Shown one piece after another: positions 1 to 6,441 of a DNA stretch of 9,128 nt. Position 1 is the first letter of the stretch. Each line of letters starts with the position of its first letter. Both the position numbers and the translations under genes were made by a program. The notes under the pieces were generated by a model. The model worked only from the letters and a program-made list of their open reading frames with translations, did not search any database and was not told where the DNA came from. The stretch is from positions 1-9,128 of the forward strand of contig CALRFE010000022.1 of assembly GCA_943356425.1 (NCBI GenBank), given 5' to 3'. Origin of the DNA: Candidatus Nomurabacteria bacterium. GTDB taxonomy: Bacteria > Patescibacteriota > Minisyncoccia > Phycocordibacterales > UBA9973.

Positions 1-623
1 CCGTCGATCGTCGGGATCGCGATCGCATCGCGCGTAATTTCAATTTCGCTCGGAGCATCATCGCCTTCGCGATAAATGGTAAGTTTTACTTTCGTCCCTT
101 TTTCTCCACGAATGAGCTTGATCGCTTGGTCAACAGATAGATCAGTGGAATTTTTCCCATCGATCTTCAAGATCTTGTCTCCCGGCTTGATCCCAGCTTT
201 TTCTGCTGGAGTGCCCTTGAGTGGAGCTATGACGGTAAGGATCTTATCTTTGATGCCGACTTCCATACCGACGCCAGAAAATTCACCGGCGATCTCGTCC
301 TGGAACGCTTTTGATTCGGTCGGCGGAAAAAATACAGAATACGGATCATTGAGCGACGAAACAAGTCCCGATACTGCTCCCCAGACACGATCTTGGTCTT
401 TTGCTTCTTTTGCGTCAGGTGACTTCTCGTTTATAAGGTTCCATACTTTCCAAAATGGTTCGAAATCAGCAGTGGTGGCCACTTCAGGTGTCTTATTCGA
501 AATGCCAGTAACTTTTTCGATCCAAGGTCTTTTATTGAATCCGATTGACACACCGATAAAGAACGAAGTCGCCAAAAGCGCCAGCCCAGTGATTATTTTT
601 AGGAGATTATTGCGTGCATGCAT
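1..623 (-). CDS. S41 family C-terminal processing protease, N-terminal part (partial)
   Basis: The minus frame opens at ATG 623-621 and runs off the left edge after 207 codons. Residues about 8-28 form one hydrophobic segment (signal anchor), so the body should lie outside the membrane. A helical region follows, with the family motif LNDPYSVFFPP (91-101). A PDZ domain spans about 112-190, with GEFSGVGMEVG (113-123) and PAEKAGIKPGDKILKIDG (139-156). This order (anchor, N-terminal helices, PDZ) is that of CtpA/Prc-type carboxyl-terminal processing proteases, which degrade or trim envelope proteins. The catalytic Ser-Lys domain would lie beyond the window, so activity cannot be judged. The start is supported by a promoter whose -10 box ends 6 bases before the ATG. 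The gene lies just after the putative glycosyl hydrolase but has its own promoter. The 206-aa open frame on the opposite strand here is its antisense shadow. Confidence 0.9.
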   Translation of the reverse strand, partial: MHARNNLLKIITGLALLATSFFIGVSIGFNKRPWIEKVTGISNKTPEVATTADFEPFWKVWNLINEKSPDAKEAKDQDRVWGAVSGLVSSLNDPYSVFFPPTESKAFQDEIAGEFSGVGMEVGIKDKILTVIAPLKGTPAEKAGIKPGDKILKIDGKNSTDLSVDQAIKLIRGEKGTKVKLTIYREGDDAPSEIEITRDAIAIPTID

Positions 624-629
624 CCGTGT

Positions 630-658
630 ATTATCTCAAATTAGCTTGATAACGTCAA
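630..658 (-). promoter_or_regulatory. Promoter of the S41 protease gene, probably leaderless
   Basis: On the minus strand, TTGACG (658-653) and GATAAT (635-630) are separated by 17 bases, near sigma-70 consensus. Only 6 bases lie between the -10 box and the ATG at 623, so transcription should begin at or next to the start codon. It fills most of the 39-base gap between the two genes. Confidence 0.7.
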
Positions 659-662
659 AAAT

Positions 663-1853
663 TTATTCTGCAGGCAGAAAAGCGGTCGGGGTATAGGTAT
701 TCGCTGGATCCCACATGAGCCATGAAGTCAGCCCTGCATCGTATGTTGCTTTGATTTGCGCTTGTACCATTTCTTTGGTGTAGGTCGCTCCGAGATCAAA
801 ATCTTGGAGCCAAGGACGTATTTTGAGCGGATCAATGTTCATGGCTTTTGCTCTCGCTACAGCGCTGTCCATTGTAATCTTGATGGTCTCATATGGATGG
901 TCTGCAGGATTCTTGAAACCGTTCCATGTCGGCGGAAAATGTGATGGATAGACCATAGGATCGACGAAGTCAACATTCGGCAGTGCATCTTCGAGCACTT
1001 GTCCGATACCCATATCATCCGTCACGGTCGCAGTCATGCCAAAAAGATCGAGTGATGTAATGATCGGAGATCCTTCAAATGATGTTCGCAAATGCTCAAA
1101 AAAAGATCTTAGCACTTCGTGCTTTGGCTTGCCGTCAGAGATGGGATAATAGATGTCCTGCATGTTCCCGTCAGAGGGAAATCGGACATAATCATAGTTG
1201 ATCTCATCAAAACCTTGACTATACGCATCTTTGCCGATCGCAACGGCATACTCCCAGGCATGCAGAGACCCGGCATCGATCCACGAGATGCCTTTGCGGT
1301 CCTTCCAGTTGCTGTTTTTGTCAGAAGATTTTTTTACTGCTTCTTCTGGGTATTTGGTGATCAAATAGGGGTCTTGAAAAACAGCGACACGTCCGATGAC
1401 ATAAATATTTTTTGTGTGAAGATCCGCGATCAATTCTCTCAAGTCCGGAATACGATTCTCAACCGAACCGATCTTGGCAAGCTCTGGGTCGCTCACTACG
1501 TATGAGATCTTGCCGGTATAATCTTTAATATCAATAACGACGGCATTCGCTTCCGTTTTTTCAATCATTGAAATGACGTGGTTGCGTAATTTTGGCACGC
1601 CAGAGACCCAGCTCGTCAAATACAATGCTTTGACCGCTTCAGGTGTTTTGAGATGTGTCGCAACAAATGGTGGGGCAACCTCTTCGCCTTTTTCTGTCTC
1701 TCGATCACCGATCTCTCCTGCTGTAACAGCCGTGGCAACATTTTGTAGATGGTCGCTCCTATAAGTAGCCGGGAGAATTTTTGGCAAAAGAAAATACGCT
1801 CCTATTACAATAAGAATGGATGCGAGCGGGGCAAAGAGAAAGGATCGGTGCAT
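663..1853 (-). CDS. Membrane-anchored putative glycosyl hydrolase, DUF4015 type
   Basis: A 396-residue protein with a hydrophobic anchor at about 6-28 and a low-complexity linker to about 65, followed by a predicted TIM-barrel domain. It resembles the 'putative glycosyl hydrolase' family DUF4015 (PF13200): ALYLTSWVSG (76-85) opens the barrel, AVVIDIKDYTGKI (104-116) carries acidic residues on a strand, GFDEINYDYVRFPSDG (214-229) is the most typical motif, and MVYPSHF (300-306) and WLMWDP (378-383) mark the last strands. The substrate is unknown; family members are thought to act on cell-surface glycans, but enzymatic activity is not shown by the sequence. It starts 6 bases after the upstream small membrane protein ends, so the two probably share a transcript. 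No ribosome-binding site is seen. The family call is firm from the motifs; the role is inference. Confidence 0.85.
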   Translation of the reverse strand: MHRSFLFAPLASILIVIGAYFLLPKILPATYRSDHLQNVATAVTAGEIGDRETEKGEEVAPPFVATHLKTPEAVKALYLTSWVSGVPKLRNHVISMIEKTEANAVVIDIKDYTGKISYVVSDPELAKIGSVENRIPDLRELIADLHTKNIYVIGRVAVFQDPYLITKYPEEAVKKSSDKNSNWKDRKGISWIDAGSLHAWEYAVAIGKDAYSQGFDEINYDYVRFPSDGNMQDIYYPISDGKPKHEVLRSFFEHLRTSFEGSPIITSLDLFGMTATVTDDMGIGQVLEDALPNVDFVDPMVYPSHFPPTWNGFKNPADHPYETIKITMDSAVARAKAMNIDPLKIRPWLQDFDLGATYTKEMVQAQIKATYDAGLTSWLMWDPANTYTPTAFLPAE

Positions 1854-1859
1854 AGAATG

Positions 1860-2084
1860 TTAATTTTCTGGTAATGGTTCTTTGCTCTCTGAAAATGTTT
1901 TTATTGGTTCGATGGTTCTCCCAGAAGCGTCTCTCTTTTTTCGAGGTCGTCGTGTATATGAAATATAGGTAAGTGTTGCACCAGCTATGACGATGAAAAT
2001 GGATTTCCAAGTCGAAGGAAATCCTGAAAATGGCAGGAGGATGAGCACGATGCCGATTGCTGAAAGTATTTTATGGATTCTCAT
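1860..2084 (-). CDS. Small two-TM membrane protein, unknown function
   Basis: The protein has 74 residues from the ATG at 2084. Two hydrophobic segments (about 5-21 and 27-43) are followed by a very basic stretch RRPRKKRD (45-52) and a polar tail. By the positive-inside rule both ends should face the cytoplasm. A longer frame starts at 2120, but its first 12 codons would cover the -35 and -10 boxes of the promoter described here. The internal ATG, 7 bases after that -10 box, is therefore preferred. The gene begins a two-gene unit with the DUF4015 protein 6 bases downstream. I do not recognise a family. Coding status rests on the membrane pattern, the promoter and the tight spacing. Confidence 0.7.
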   Translation of the reverse strand: MRIHKILSAIGIVLILLPFSGFPSTWKSIFIVIAGATLTYISYTRRPRKKRDASGRTIEPIKTFSESKEPLPEN

Positions 2085-2091
2085 AGCACAC

Positions 2092-2120
2092 AGTATACTC
2101 TTATGCTTATTTTTTTGCAA
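2092..2120 (-). promoter_or_regulatory. Promoter for the small membrane protein and DUF4015 gene, probably leaderless
   Basis: On the minus strand, TTGCAA (2120-2115) and TATACT (2097-2092) are separated by exactly 17 bases. Seven bases then lead to the ATG at 2084, which predicts a leaderless transcript. It starts 6 bases after the rsmI stop codon. Confidence 0.7.
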
Positions 2121-2125
2121 AAATG

Positions 2126-2833
2126 TTATTTTGGGCCGATGACGACGACGAACTCGCCGCGGATACGATCTTTATTTTTAGCGAAATAATCGCGTACCTC
2201 CATCGCTGTACCGCGCACGACTTGCTCATACATCTTAGTCAGTTCTTTCGCGACTACGATCGTCCGCTTTTCGCCACAAAATCTTTCAAGCGATTCAAGC
2301 AACTTTTCCATGCGGTGCGTCGATTCATATGCGACGCTGATCCCGTCGCGTTCGGCGATCTCTTTAAAGAGTGTCTCTCTCCCCTTCTTGTGTGGCACAA
2401 ATCCGACGAAGGTGTATTCATTTCCAAAAAGTCCCGATATTGAGAGTGCGGCGGTCACGGCGCTCGGACCTGGAATCGAGACCACCTGCGCGTCATTTCC
2501 AAATGCATCATATACATCGCGTACGATCATTGCGCCGGGATCTGAAATTGCCGGCGTTCCTGCATCAGACACAAGGGCGATATTTTTTCCAAGAGAAAGC
2601 ATTTCGATGATCGCATCGTGCTTAGCACTTGAGCTATGCGCATGGTAACTCGTCGTTTTTGTTGTAATAGTATATGCGTCGAGCAATTTTTTTGTCGTCC
2701 GAGTATCTTCACATAAAATAATATCCACCATCCGGAGGATCTCTATTGCGCGGTATGTTATGTCGCCCAAATTTCCAATGGGTGTGGCCACGACATAGAG
2801 TGTGCCGATAGTGTTAGTGGATGTGGTCTTCAT
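2126..2833 (-). CDS. rsmI: 16S rRNA (cytidine1402-2'-O)-methyltransferase RsmI
   Basis: A 235-residue tetrapyrrole-methylase-fold enzyme that uses S-adenosylmethionine to 2'-O-methylate C1402 of 16S rRNA in the ribosomal P site. Family motifs appear in order: GTLYVVATPIGNLGDIT (10-26), CEDTRTTKKLL (41-51), ALVSDAGTPAISDPG (86-100), SIPGPSAVTAALSISG (119-134) and FVGFVPHKKGR (142-152). The protein is about 50 residues shorter than E. coli RsmI (286 aa). It ends soon after a final beta-strand motif GEFVVVIGP, so it lacks the small C-terminal domain and keeps the whole methylase core. Its start lies 20 bases inside the end of the upstream 89-aa membrane protein gene, in another frame, which suggests translational coupling. 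No Shine-Dalgarno is visible. The identification is secure. Confidence 0.95.
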   Translation of the reverse strand: MKTTSTNTIGTLYVVATPIGNLGDITYRAIEILRMVDIILCEDTRTTKKLLDAYTITTKTTSYHAHSSSAKHDAIIEMLSLGKNIALVSDAGTPAISDPGAMIVRDVYDAFGNDAQVVSIPGPSAVTAALSISGLFGNEYTFVGFVPHKKGRETLFKEIAERDGISVAYESTHRMEKLLESLERFCGEKRTIVVAKELTKMYEQVVRGTAMEVRDYFAKNKDRIRGEFVVVIGPK

Positions 2834-3083
2834 GGTGACGACGATTGCCGATGCGGATCCGTGGATGGTCCCCGGTCAAGATACAGATAAAGAATAAGAG
2901 TAACGTTGCGAACACGAATACCGAAATACTCTTGTAAAGAAGATTGTAATTGCCCATGCCGATCTTGTTCGCTTGATGGAAAACGAATGCGACATAAAAA
3001 AGCAGGATGAACCAGCCTTCCCATGTGGTGGGAGTCCAGCCATATCCATATTTTTTTGCGCGGAACCAGTATCGCTTTTCCAT
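2814..3083 (-). CDS. Small two-TM membrane protein, uncharacterised family
   Basis: The protein has 89 residues. It opens with the aromatic-rich motif RYWFRAKKYGYGWTPTTWEGW (4-24), followed by hydrophobic segments at about 24-37 and 51-69 and a basic, histidine-rich tail (GNRRHHEDHIH). Small proteins starting WF-AK-YG-GW-P-TW-GW followed by two membrane spans occur in many bacteria; I recall them only as uncharacterised. The ATG at 3083 is chosen because it begins this motif and lies 6 bases after a -10 box. The gene overlaps rsmI by 20 bases and heads that unit. Another open frame over nearly the same bases (2830-3117) lacks this motif and would start inside the promoter, so it is treated as a shadow. 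Confidence 0.8.
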   Translation of the reverse strand: MEKRYWFRAKKYGYGWTPTTWEGWFILLFYVAFVFHQANKIGMGNYNLLYKSISVFVFATLLLFFICILTGDHPRIRIGNRRHHEDHIH

Positions 3084-3089
3084 AAGTAC

Positions 3090-3117
3090 AGTATAGACCT
3101 ATTAGATAAAAATTCAA
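3090..3117 (-). promoter_or_regulatory. Promoter for the small membrane protein and rsmI, probably leaderless
   Basis: On the minus strand, TTGAAT (3117-3112) and TATACT (3095-3090) are separated by 16 bases. The ATG at 3083 follows the -10 box by 6 bases, as at the S41 gene. Transcription should begin close to the start codon. Confidence 0.7.
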
Positions 3118-3136
3118 TCAATTTTTGACTCTCCCT

Positions 3137-3172
3137 AAAAAACAAAAAACTGCACGGATAGGACGGGCAGTT
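3137..3172 (-). terminator. Intrinsic terminator downstream of trhO
   Basis: Read on the minus strand, AACTGC (3172-3167) pairs perfectly with GCAGTT (3153-3148) around a 13-base loop. The stem runs straight into a T-rich tract with a single G near its middle (T6-G-T6 if the last two stem T are counted). It lies about 115 bases past the trhO stop and just before the promoter of the next unit. The stem is short (6 bp), but the T tract is strong. Confidence 0.65.
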
Positions 3173-3182
3173 CTTTGTTAGA

Positions 3183-3202
3183 AACACATATACCGATGTG
3201 TT
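3183..3202. other. Perfect 7-bp inverted repeat in the trhO downstream gap
   Basis: AACACAT (3183-3189) and ATGTGTT (3196-3202) form a hairpin with a 6-base loop. It lies between the trhO stop and the terminator. It lacks a good T tract on either strand, so it could be an mRNA 3'-end stabiliser or an auxiliary terminator stem. The rest of the 168-base gap (3118-3285) holds the terminator and part of the repeat at 3269-3300; I see no gene in it. Confidence 0.4.
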
Positions 3203-3268
3203 CGACCACGATTAGAGTATACTATGATTTTTATAATTTGAAAAATGTTTTCTGTGGAAAATCAGATC

Positions 3269-3300
3269 AAGCTAAGACAAGCTAACTAAGCTAAAAGCTT
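3269..3300. repeat. AGCTAA-type repeat overlapping the trhO stop codon
   Basis: On the plus strand GCTA/GCTT cores occur at 3271, 3281, 3290 and 3297 in AAGCTAA-like units. The spacing here is 10, 9 and 7 bases, less regular than in the arrays in the atp operon. The last units form the final codons and stop of trhO (KLLA then stop), so the array has supplied the end of the protein. Confidence 0.55.
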
Positions 3301-4209
3301 CTCTCTCATTTCATCTCTGCATTTTTCGCTGCAATATGGTTTTTGATCTTTCTCTCGACATGCGTCGCAAATAATAAAATGTTTATGGCACGTATAGTGC
3401 GCGCAGTTCGCGTATTTTTCCGTTGCACGGTCACATCGTTCGCATTTTCCAATGATTTCATGCTTCGCCGGATCGTTGTAGTGCATGGTAATGCGTTTAT
3501 CAAATACATATAACGAACCCTTAAAATTTTCTCCGGGATATTTTTTCATATACGAAACGATTCCGCCATCGAGTTGGTAGACGTCATTGAATCCTGCTTG
3601 TTTCAAAAGTCCTGATGCTTTCTCGCAGCGCACACCGCCGGTGCATACGGTCAAAACTTTTTTATCTTTCAAATATTCAAGCTCCGGAAGTTTGTCGCGC
3701 AAATCGCGGAAATTTTCCATTCCCGGGAAAATTGTGTTTTCAAATTTACCAACTTTGAGTTCGTAATCATTTCGCATATCAACGATATAAAATTCTTCGC
3801 CTTTTTCGTACCATTTGCGAAGTTCATGTGGTGGTAAATGAATACCAGTTATTTTATTGGGGTCAATATCTTGGTCGCCTGCCCCGTAGGAAGCTTGCTT
3901 TCCTTCGGGGTCGTGTAAATGAAGCGAAACAATTTCCTTGCGGACTTTCACGGAGAGTTTTGGAAATGCGTCGCCGGTTCCTTCTGAGAGTTTCCAATGA
4001 ATGTTCTTGAACCGTTTGTCGGCCTTCATCCATTCCATGTATTTTTCCGTATTTTCCAAAGTACCTTCAAGTGTGCCATTAATGCCTTCTTCCGCCACAA
4101 TAACCCGTCCGGTAAGCCCTAAAACCTCGCATACGGCGCGTTGGCGTGCCATTTCGAGCTTCGGGTCTTCGATATTCACATAGCGGTAATAAAGCAGTAT
4201 TTGGTGCAT
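3286..4209 (-). CDS. trhO: tRNA uridine(34) hydroxylase TrhO (rhodanese family, UPF0176)
   Basis: A 307-residue protein with the full TrhO layout. An N-terminal acylphosphatase-like domain (about 1-95, with AEEGINGTLEG at 39-49) precedes a rhodanese domain (about 125-230). The latter has FYIVDMRNDYE (140-150) and the active-site loop VCTGGVRCEKASG (188-200), containing C189 and C195. The C-terminal cysteine-rich part has C256, C259, C269, C274, C281, C284, C293 and C297, probably binding zinc as in the E. coli YceA type. TrhO makes 5-hydroxyuridine at position 34 of certain tRNAs in the presence of oxygen, which affects wobble decoding. The gene has its own promoter and terminator and stands divergent to the 65-aa gene. 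The last residues (EKLLA) fall in an AGCTAA-type repeat. The identification is secure. Confidence 0.95.
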   Translation of the reverse strand: MHQILLYYRYVNIEDPKLEMARQRAVCEVLGLTGRVIVAEEGINGTLEGTLENTEKYMEWMKADKRFKNIHWKLSEGTGDAFPKLSVKVRKEIVSLHLHDPEGKQASYGAGDQDIDPNKITGIHLPPHELRKWYEKGEEFYIVDMRNDYELKVGKFENTIFPGMENFRDLRDKLPELEYLKDKKVLTVCTGGVRCEKASGLLKQAGFNDVYQLDGGIVSYMKKYPGENFKGSLYVFDKRITMHYNDPAKHEIIGKCERCDRATEKYANCAHYTCHKHFIICDACREKDQKPYCSEKCRDEMREKLLA

Positions 4210-4220
4210 ATGTATCGATT

Positions 4221-4226
4221 ATTATA
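4221..4226 (-). promoter_or_regulatory. -10 element of the trhO promoter
   Basis: A perfect TATAAT reads on the minus strand at 4226-4221, with 11 bases to the trhO ATG, so the leader should be only about 5 bases. The -35 element is poor: TTTATA lies at 16 bases spacing. A better TTGTCA is 24 bases away, too far, and is the complement of the divergent gene's -35 region. Confidence 0.5.
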
Positions 4227-4249
4227 GGAGATTTAGTGATTGTATAAAC

Positions 4250-4279
4250 TTGACAACTATCCTTTATATATGATATAAA
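4250..4279 (+). promoter_or_regulatory. Consensus extended -10 promoter for the 65-aa gene
   Basis: On the plus strand, a perfect TTGACA (4250-4255) is followed after 18 bases by TATAAA (4274-4279), preceded by TGA (extended -10 motif TGN at 4271-4273). The start codon lies at 4303, giving a leader of roughly 16 bases, unlike the leaderless minus-strand genes. It is the strongest promoter seen in the window. Confidence 0.75.
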
Positions 4280-4302
4280 TTTACAAAACTAAATTACAGA
4301 AA

Positions 4303-4500
4303 ATGAAAATTAAAACTCACATTCTCGCAGTAAACAAATCAAGTGCGGCAGACGCAGAAATTTCTTTAAAATTATCGATAGATGAATTCATCGAAACTAA
4401 TGCTATTAGTGCAGAAAATATAATTTCAATCTCTCATAATGTAAGTAAAGAGATGGTTACTATATTTCGTGCAACAGCATTAATTACTTACAAAGCATAA
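4303..4500 (+). CDS. Small 65-aa protein, possibly Cse60-like
   Basis: This is the only credible plus-strand gene. The 65-residue protein is soluble, with no cysteine, signal peptide or membrane span. Its pattern suggests a strand (MKIKTHILAV), a helix (ISLKLSIDEFIETN), a strand (IISISHNV) and a final strand (TIFRATALITYKA). This compact layout, ending in an aromatic-containing strand, vaguely resembles the small Cse60 sporulation-associated proteins, but this is a weak recollection and not an assignment. The gene has a near-perfect promoter upstream and a strong hairpin terminator 20 bases past its stop, so it is a complete single-gene unit, possibly well expressed. It is divergent from trhO and convergent with the ATP synthase operon. 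A dozen bases before the start (AATTACAGAAA) hold no clear Shine-Dalgarno. Confidence 0.7.
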   Translation: MKIKTHILAVNKSSAADAEISLKLSIDEFIETNAISAENIISISHNVSKEMVTIFRATALITYKA

Positions 4501-4520
4501 ATCCTTGTCAGTGCAGAATT

Positions 4521-4558
4521 AAAAAGGGGGACAGTTTTATTACTGAACCTCTTTTTTT
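4521..4558. terminator. Bidirectional terminator between the 65-aa gene and atpC
   Basis: AAAAAGGGG (4521-4529) pairs with CCTCTTTTT (4548-4556) through 9 positions, one a G-U wobble in the plus-strand RNA. An inner CAGT/ACTG stem (4532-4535, 4541-4544) extends it. T tracts follow in both directions (plus 4552-4558; minus, the complement of 4521-4525). It ends the plus-strand 65-aa gene and the minus-strand atp operon, and overlaps the atpC stop codon by two bases. Confidence 0.85.
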
Positions 4559-4988
4559 ATTTATACTTCTTCTTCCGCCACTTATCCGCAATTTTCACGC
4601 GTGTGAGTGAGCGTTCGAGTTCTGATTCGAAGTGTTCGAAGTCAACATGATCTTTGTCGTTCATTTTTGCTTTGAGTTCTTCTGAACGTGCTTTTGCTTT
4701 TTCGATTGCGTCATCGGTAATATCTGCGACGTGTTCAGCAAAGTCTGCGAGCACAGCAACTTCATTGTTGTTGATCTCCACGAATCCACCTGAAAGCGCG
4801 AATGGAATAACTTCTCCATTTTCTTTTGCAACGAGATCGCCTGATGCGAGACTTGCAACAAGCGGCACGTGATCAGGAAGTACCGTAATCTCCCCTTCCT
4901 TCGTCGGCAACGTCACTTGATCAACATCTTGTTCAAAGACGAGACGCTCGGGTGTAACAATTTTTAGTTTTAATTTTTTTGTAGCCAT
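4557..4988 (-). CDS. atpC: F-type ATP synthase epsilon subunit
   Basis: A 143-residue F1 epsilon subunit, of typical length (E. coli 139). The N-terminal beta-sandwich (about 5-88) shows LKIVTPERLVFEQDVDQVTLPTKEGEITVLPDHVPLVASL (8-47), the usual signature including the GEITVLPDH turn. FALSGGFVEINNNEVAVLAD (63-82) gives the last strands. The C-terminal part (about 92-140) is a helical hairpin rich in Lys and Glu that in other bacteria can inhibit ATP hydrolysis; here it is complete, so regulation is possible. Epsilon sits on the central stalk with gamma and the c-ring. This is the last gene of the operon, 50 bases after atpD, and that gap holds a heptad repeat. The stop lies in the terminator hairpin. 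No Shine-Dalgarno is visible; the ATG is preceded by an A-rich run. Confidence 0.95.
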   Translation of the reverse strand: MATKKLKLKIVTPERLVFEQDVDQVTLPTKEGEITVLPDHVPLVASLASGDLVAKENGEVIPFALSGGFVEINNNEVAVLADFAEHVADITDDAIEKAKARSEELKAKMNDKDHVDFEHFESELERSLTRVKIADKWRKKKYK

Positions 4989-5003
4989 TTATTTTTTTCT
5001 TTT

Positions 5004-5038
5004 AAGCTGAAAGCTAACAGCTAAAACCTAACACCTGA
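5004..5038. repeat. Heptad CTAA repeat between atpD and atpC
   Basis: On the plus strand GCT or CCT cores recur at 5006, 5013, 5020, 5027 and 5034, exactly every 7 bases, in units such as AAGCTGA, AAGCTAA, CAGCTAA, AACCTAA and CACCTGA. The array ends at the atpD stop codon and fills most of the 50-base gap. It closely resembles the array inside atpG. Confidence 0.75.
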
Positions 5039-6388
5039 TTACAGTGCTCCCTTCATATAAAAGTCCTTTTCTGAAAGATGGTCATGTTTACCATCCAAGA
5101 TTTCACGGAATGAACGGATTGTGTCTTCGAGTTTGACGTATTGACCTGGTGCGCCGGTGAATTGTTCTGCGACGAAGAACGGCTGTGAAAGGAATTTCTG
5201 GATTTTACGAGCACGAAGCACGAGATCTTTGTCTTCTTGTGAAAGTTCTTCCATACCGAGAATCGCGATGATGTCTTGTAAATCTTTGTAACGCTGGAGC
5301 ACGCGCTGCACTTCACGAGCAACGTCGTAATGTTCTTGTCCGACGATATACGGATCCATAATCGTTGAACTTGAGTCGAGCGGATCAACGGCTGGATAAA
5401 TTCCAAGTTCTGAAAGTGAACGGTTCAAAACCACAGTTGAGTCCAAGTGCGCGAATGTTGTCGCAGGTGCTGGGTCGGTTAAGTCATCGGCTGGCACGTA
5501 GACTGCTTGCACAGAAGTAACGGAACCTTTGTTGGTTGAAGTAATGCGTTCTTGCATGTTTCCCATTTCTGATGCGAGTGTTGGCTGATATCCCACCGCT
5601 GATGGAATACGCCCGAGGAGCGCTGACACTTCAGAACCTGCCTGTGTGAAGCGGAAAATGTTATCGACGAAGAAAAGCACGTCTTTTCCTTCTTGATCGC
5701 GGAAGTGTTCCGCCATCGTAAGACCGGTCAACGCAACGCGAAGACGAGCACCTGGTGGTTCATTCATTTGTCCGAAGACCATGGCAACTTTATCCAAGAC
5801 GCCTGAATCTTTCATTTCATGATAGAGGTCGTTTCCTTCGCGAGTACGTTCACCAACTCCGGCGAATACAGAATATCCTCCGTGATTTGATGCGATGTTG
5901 TGAATGAGCTCCTGAATGACGACAGTTTTTCCAACTCCCGCACCTCCGAAGAGTCCCACCTTTCCACCTTTAAGCACTGGACAAATGAGGTCGATAACTT
6001 TAATACCGGTTTCAAGAATTTCAACTTTCGTTGCTTGCTCGACGAATTCTGGAGCGTGGCGGTGAATCGGAAGTGTCTTTCCGGATTTTGGATTTTCTTT
6101 TGCGTCAATCGGAGCGCCGAGCACATTGAACATGCGGCCGAGCGTTTCTGCACCGACTGGCACTGAAATCGGCGCACCTGTATCGAGTACTTCCATTCCA
6201 CGAGCAAGTCCATCAGTCGTATCCATCGCAATTGCGCGGATAACATTGTTTCCGACGTGATATTGTGTTTCAAGAACGAGCGTGTTTTCGCCGTTTTTAA
6301 CTTCAAGAGCGTTGTAAATATCTGGAATATGATTTTCAAATTCCACATCCACAACCGGCCCGATAATAGTCTTAATCTTACCCTTCAT
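5039..6388 (-). CDS. atpD: F-type ATP synthase beta subunit (catalytic)
   Basis: A 449-residue catalytic subunit of F1, slightly shorter than E. coli (460). The beta-barrel N-terminal domain (about 1-75) precedes the nucleotide-binding domain, with Walker A GGAGVGKT (148-155), GERTREGND (179-187; E180 is the expected catalytic glutamate) and Walker B LFFVDN (238-243). The alpha/beta signature PAVDPLDSSS (332-341) and a helical C-terminal domain follow, including the DELSEED-like segment MEELSQEDK. All key residues are intact, so the enzyme should be active in ATP synthesis or hydrolysis at the cytoplasmic face of the membrane. It lies 121 bases after atpG, separated by inverted heptad arrays that can fold into a hairpin, and before atpC. 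The start is preceded by AAAGAAATTAAATTT, with no clear ribosome-binding site. Confidence 0.97.
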   Translation of the reverse strand: MKGKIKTIIGPVVDVEFENHIPDIYNALEVKNGENTLVLETQYHVGNNVIRAIAMDTTDGLARGMEVLDTGAPISVPVGAETLGRMFNVLGAPIDAKENPKSGKTLPIHRHAPEFVEQATKVEILETGIKVIDLICPVLKGGKVGLFGGAGVGKTVVIQELIHNIASNHGGYSVFAGVGERTREGNDLYHEMKDSGVLDKVAMVFGQMNEPPGARLRVALTGLTMAEHFRDQEGKDVLFFVDNIFRFTQAGSEVSALLGRIPSAVGYQPTLASEMGNMQERITSTNKGSVTSVQAVYVPADDLTDPAPATTFAHLDSTVVLNRSLSELGIYPAVDPLDSSSTIMDPYIVGQEHYDVAREVQRVLQRYKDLQDIIAILGMEELSQEDKDLVLRARKIQKFLSQPFFVAEQFTGAPGQYVKLEDTIRSFREILDGKHDHLSEKDFYMKGAL

Positions 6389-6441
6389 AAATTTAATTTC
6401 TTTTATATTAAACTAATAATTTATTGTTGCTAATTTACTGT

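Noticed and set aside
76..696. A 206-codon open frame on the plus strand
   Set aside because: It is antisense to the S41 protease, whose PDZ and family motifs are clear on the minus strand; the plus frame shows no recognisable motif and would overlap the protease promoter.
2123..2443. Plus-strand open frames over rsmI
   Set aside because: They mirror a secure gene and show low-complexity, unmotivated translations.
2830..3117. Alternative minus-strand frame of 95 codons
   Set aside because: It shares bases with the 89-aa membrane protein, lacks its motif and starts at the -35 box.
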